In this document: positions 7,507 to 8,888 of the stretch, one piece after another | How positions within the stretch are numbered: position 1 is the first letter of the stretch | Layout: each line of letters opens with the position of its first letter | Assembly: GCA_903841915.1 (NCBI GenBank) | Contig: CAIMKO010000574.1 | Location: 1 to 8,888, forward strand | Origin: an uncultured Chitinophagaceae bacterium | GTDB lineage: Bacteria; Bacteroidota; Bacteroidia; Chitinophagales; Chitinophagaceae | Length of the DNA stretch: 8,888 nt | Reading direction: 5' to 3' | Notes under the pieces: generated by a model | Databases searched by the model: none | What the model saw: only the letters and a program-made list of their open reading frames with translations | Told to the model about the DNA's origin: nothing | Program-made: the position numbers and the translations under genes

Positions 7507-7537
7507 AACCGATCACGGATTGATTTTGTTCGATCTT
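7507..7537. repeat. Degenerate upstream box, copy 2
   Basis: AACC at 7507-7510, then CGGATTGATTTTGTTCGATC from 7516, then TT. It shares the exact 11-mer TGATTTTGTTC (7521-7531) and 18 of 22 positions with copy 1 at 5367-5388, in the same orientation. It lies about 220 bases upstream of the beta-galactosidase start. Confidence 0.4.
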
Positions 7538-7624
7538 TTAATAGTTCACTTATTTATCCAACCGACCATATAGTTGTTTTATAAAAATTGTCGTTTTATA
7601 GACAATATAGCTTATCCGGTAATT

Positions 7625-7637
7625 TCGATAGGGCCAA
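7625..7637. repeat. Inverted repeat, right arm
   Basis: TCGATAGGGCCAA on the plus strand, the inverted partner of 7360-7372. It lies about 90 bases upstream of the OB-fold gene start. A nearby CCTATC at 7648-7653 can also pair with its GATAGG to form a 6-bp hairpin. Confidence 0.4.
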
Positions 7638-7725
7638 ATACAAAAGCCTATCCTCTAAGGCAACCTTTTTTTCAAAATGTCGTAAATAATACAAACAAAC
7701 AGTAAATATTCGTTTGTATCCATTT

Positions 7726-8139
7726 ATGCGTAAGAAAATATTAATAACCGGGCTTGCAATCTCAATCATCCTTGTTACATGGGGTATCTATAATTACCGT
7801 AAACCCCATACCAATGCTGCTGCCTCGAAACCCGCTTTTAGTCTTTCCGCTAATGAACTATTTAAACAATACGAGCAGAATGAAATGGCTGCAAATAAAA
7901 AATTTGCTGATAAAGTATTGGAAGTAAGAGGAACTATAATAGCTATTGAATACACGGATAGTACAGCCAATATTGAATTAGCATCCGGAGAGAACATGGG
8001 TAATATTAATTGCAGTTTTATTCTTTCAAAAGAACAATCAAATAAACTGCCGTCAAAAAATTCCGAAATAAATATCAAGGGCCGCTGTACTGGTTTTCTG
8101 GCTGATGTAAATCTTGTTGATTGTGTGATCGAACAATAA
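7726..8139 (+). CDS. Membrane-anchored OB-fold protein (tRNA_anti-like family)
   Basis: A 137-residue protein. Residues about 4-21 form one N-terminal membrane segment or uncleaved signal (KKILITGLAISIILVTW). The rest is a single extracytoplasmic OB-fold domain: a leading helix with LFKQYEQNEMAANKKF (45-60), then strands with VLEVRGTI (64-71), INCSF (94-98), INIKGRCTGF (115-124) and VNLVDCVI (128-135). This pattern (A-N-x-L-F, N-E-x-x-A, K-V-x-E-V-x-G, C-x-F, G-x-C-x-G, D-V-x-L-x-x-C) matches the tRNA_anti-like family common in Bacteroidota; its function is not established. Cysteines C96, C121 and C133 could form a disulfide or bind something. ATG 7726 is chosen because it directly precedes the basic n-region; an in-frame TTG at 7714 would add four residues and is less likely. 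It leads a three-gene module with a cytochrome c and a YceI protein. Confidence 0.82.
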   Translation: MRKKILITGLAISIILVTWGIYNYRKPHTNAAASKPAFSLSANELFKQYEQNEMAANKKFADKVLEVRGTIIAIEYTDSTANIELASGENMGNINCSFILSKEQSNKLPSKNSEINIKGRCTGFLADVNLVDCVIEQ

Positions 8140-8170
8140 ATATTACTCCATATTTAATTATCAAAAAAGA

Positions 8171-8551
8171 ATGAAAAAAAGAATTTCAATTGTCTTAATT
8201 CTCAGCAGTATTTTCCTTGTTGCAGTCATATCTTGCTCCAAACAAAGTGCCGATCTGTTAACAAACACAGTACAGTGTGATACAAGCCGCGTCAAATACG
8301 CTACTGATATTACAGCCATACTTCAAAACAATTGCTATAGCTGTCATGGCAATGGAAGCACAGGAGGAAGTGGAGGCATTTTATTGCAGGGCTATAGCAA
8401 TTTAAAAAAATGGGCCGATAATTCAGTGCTGATCGGCAATGTTACACATGCATCGGGTTATGTGGCAATGCCATATGGCCTGCCAAAGCTATCGGATTGC
8501 GATATAAATAAAATTGTCGCATGGGTTCATCAGGGAGCATTAAACAATTAA
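8171..8551 (+). CDS. Lipoprotein mono-haem cytochrome c
   Basis: A 126-residue lipoprotein. Residues 1-21 are a lipoprotein signal with basic MKKR and a hydrophobic core; VISC at 19-22 is the lipobox with C22 as predicted lipidated residue. NNCYSCHGNG contains the haem-binding CxxCH (C55, C58, H59). VAMPYGLPKLSDCDINKIVAWVHQGA near 98-123 is the typical class I C-terminal part, with M100 the likely sixth haem ligand and the final helix ending in WVHQG. A glycine-rich loop (NGSTGGSGG, 61-69) follows the haem motif. It should carry electrons on the outer face of the inner membrane or at the outer membrane. It begins 31 bases after the OB-fold gene and ends 10 bases before the YceI gene, with no terminator between, so co-transcription is likely. 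Confidence 0.93.
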   Translation: MKKRISIVLILSSIFLVAVISCSKQSADLLTNTVQCDTSRVKYATDITAILQNNCYSCHGNGSTGGSGGILLQGYSNLKKWADNSVLIGNVTHASGYVAMPYGLPKLSDCDINKIVAWVHQGALNN

Positions 8552-8561
8552 AAACTAAACC

Positions 8562-8888
8562 ATGAAAAAGATCACAGGACTGCTCATAATCTTATGTTTT
8601 GCATCAAATTCTTATAGTCAACTCTATATCAGCAAAACAGGCTTTATCGGCTTTTATTCCAAAACATCTTTTGAAGATATCAAAGCAGAAAATAATCAAG
8701 TATATGCAGTGATTGATGCTGACAAAAAAAATATTGCTTTTTCACTTTTAGTAAAAGGGTTTCTTTTCCCTAAACAATTGATGCAGGAGCATTTCAATGA
8801 GAATTATGCAGAAACTGATAAATATCCTAAAGCAAATTTTACAGGGAATTTTTCCGGTGAACTGAATCCAAATAAAGATGGCATTTAC
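8562..8888 (+). CDS. YceI family secreted protein (partial, 3' end off window)
   Basis: Only the first 109 codons are present and the frame is open at the right edge. Residues 1-19 are a Sec signal peptide (MKKITGLLIILCFASNSYSQ, cleavage before Q20). The following YISKTGFIGFYSKTSFEDI, KAENNQVYAVID, NIAFSLLVKGFLFP, LMQEHFNENYAETDKYPKA and FTGNF are the start of a YceI lipocalin-like barrel; 'M-Q-E-H-F-N-E-N-Y-x-E-x-x-K-Y-P-x-A-x-F' is the family's most recognisable stretch. YceI proteins bind isoprenoids or other lipids in the periplasm and often sit with cytochromes. It starts 10 bases after the cytochrome gene. A role tied to quinone or lipid handling for that cytochrome is inference. Confidence 0.9.
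   Translation, partial: MKKITGLLIILCFASNSYSQLYISKTGFIGFYSKTSFEDIKAENNQVYAVIDADKKNIAFSLLVKGFLFPKQLMQEHFNENYAETDKYPKANFTGNFSGELNPNKDGIY

Larger units (their letters stand above)
7300..7725. other. Divergent intergenic region
   Basis: About 425 bases without a gene between the divergent beta-galactosidase and OB-fold genes. It must hold promoters for both directions, but no clean TTG / TAnnTTTG pair was found; the nearest is TACATTTA (minus strand, just upstream of the beta-galactosidase), without a good -33 element. It holds a 13-bp inverted repeat near both ends (7360-7372 and 7625-7637), an 8-bp direct repeat (7447-7454, 7461-7468), a short hairpin (ATTGTC / GACAAT, 7587-7606) and copy 2 of the upstream box. 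Confidence 0.6.

Noticed and set aside
7714..7725. TTG start giving four extra residues (MYPF) for the OB-fold protein
   Set aside because: The ATG at 7726 directly precedes the basic and hydrophobic N-terminal signal, which is the normal arrangement.

Overview
The window looks like chromosomal DNA of a member of the Bacteroidota, probably from the Chitinophagaceae/Sphingobacteriia side. The evidence is AT-rich DNA with no clear Shine-Dalgarno sequences, and a gene repertoire typical of that phylum: a secreted GH35 beta-galactosidase, an OB-fold 'tRNA_anti-like' protein, a lipoprotein cytochrome c, a YceI protein, and a urea-transporter/M23 fusion. The phylum is fairly safe; the family is a guess. 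No rRNA, tRNA, CRISPR array or insertion sequence was seen.

Region 1 (1-4499, minus strand) is the most interesting part. Four tightly spaced genes read leftwards: a 79-residue PqqD-type RiPP-recognition protein, a CarB-like ATP-grasp ligase, a divergent fold-type III PLP decarboxylase (DapDC/ODC type), and a urea-transporter-like channel fused to an M23 metallopeptidase that runs off the left edge. Gaps are 10, 8 and about 28 bases. A peptide-binding protein, a ligase, a decarboxylase, and a channel carrying its own peptidase look like one pathway: recognise a carrier or peptide, ligate an amino acid to it, decarboxylate, then cleave and export. This order is inference. No precursor peptide and no radical SAM enzyme is visible in the window.

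Region 2 (4625-5128, minus strand) holds a RimJ/RimL-type GNAT acetyltransferase. It lies 125 bases upstream of the PqqD gene and may or may not belong to the operon. It is followed by about 350 bases without a convincing gene.

Region 3 (5479-7299, minus strand) is a complete secreted GH35 beta-galactosidase, standing alone without SusC/SusD partners. Related sequence boxes occur about 240 bases upstream of the GNAT start and about 220 bases upstream of the beta-galactosidase start, suggesting a shared regulatory site.

Region 4 (7300-7725) is a divergent intergenic region with a 13-bp inverted repeat near its two ends and a short direct repeat.

Region 5 (7726-8888, plus strand) is a compact three-gene envelope module: a membrane-anchored OB-fold protein, a mono-haem cytochrome c lipoprotein, and a secreted YceI protein cut off by the right edge. 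It looks like a small extracytoplasmic redox or lipid/quinone-binding unit.
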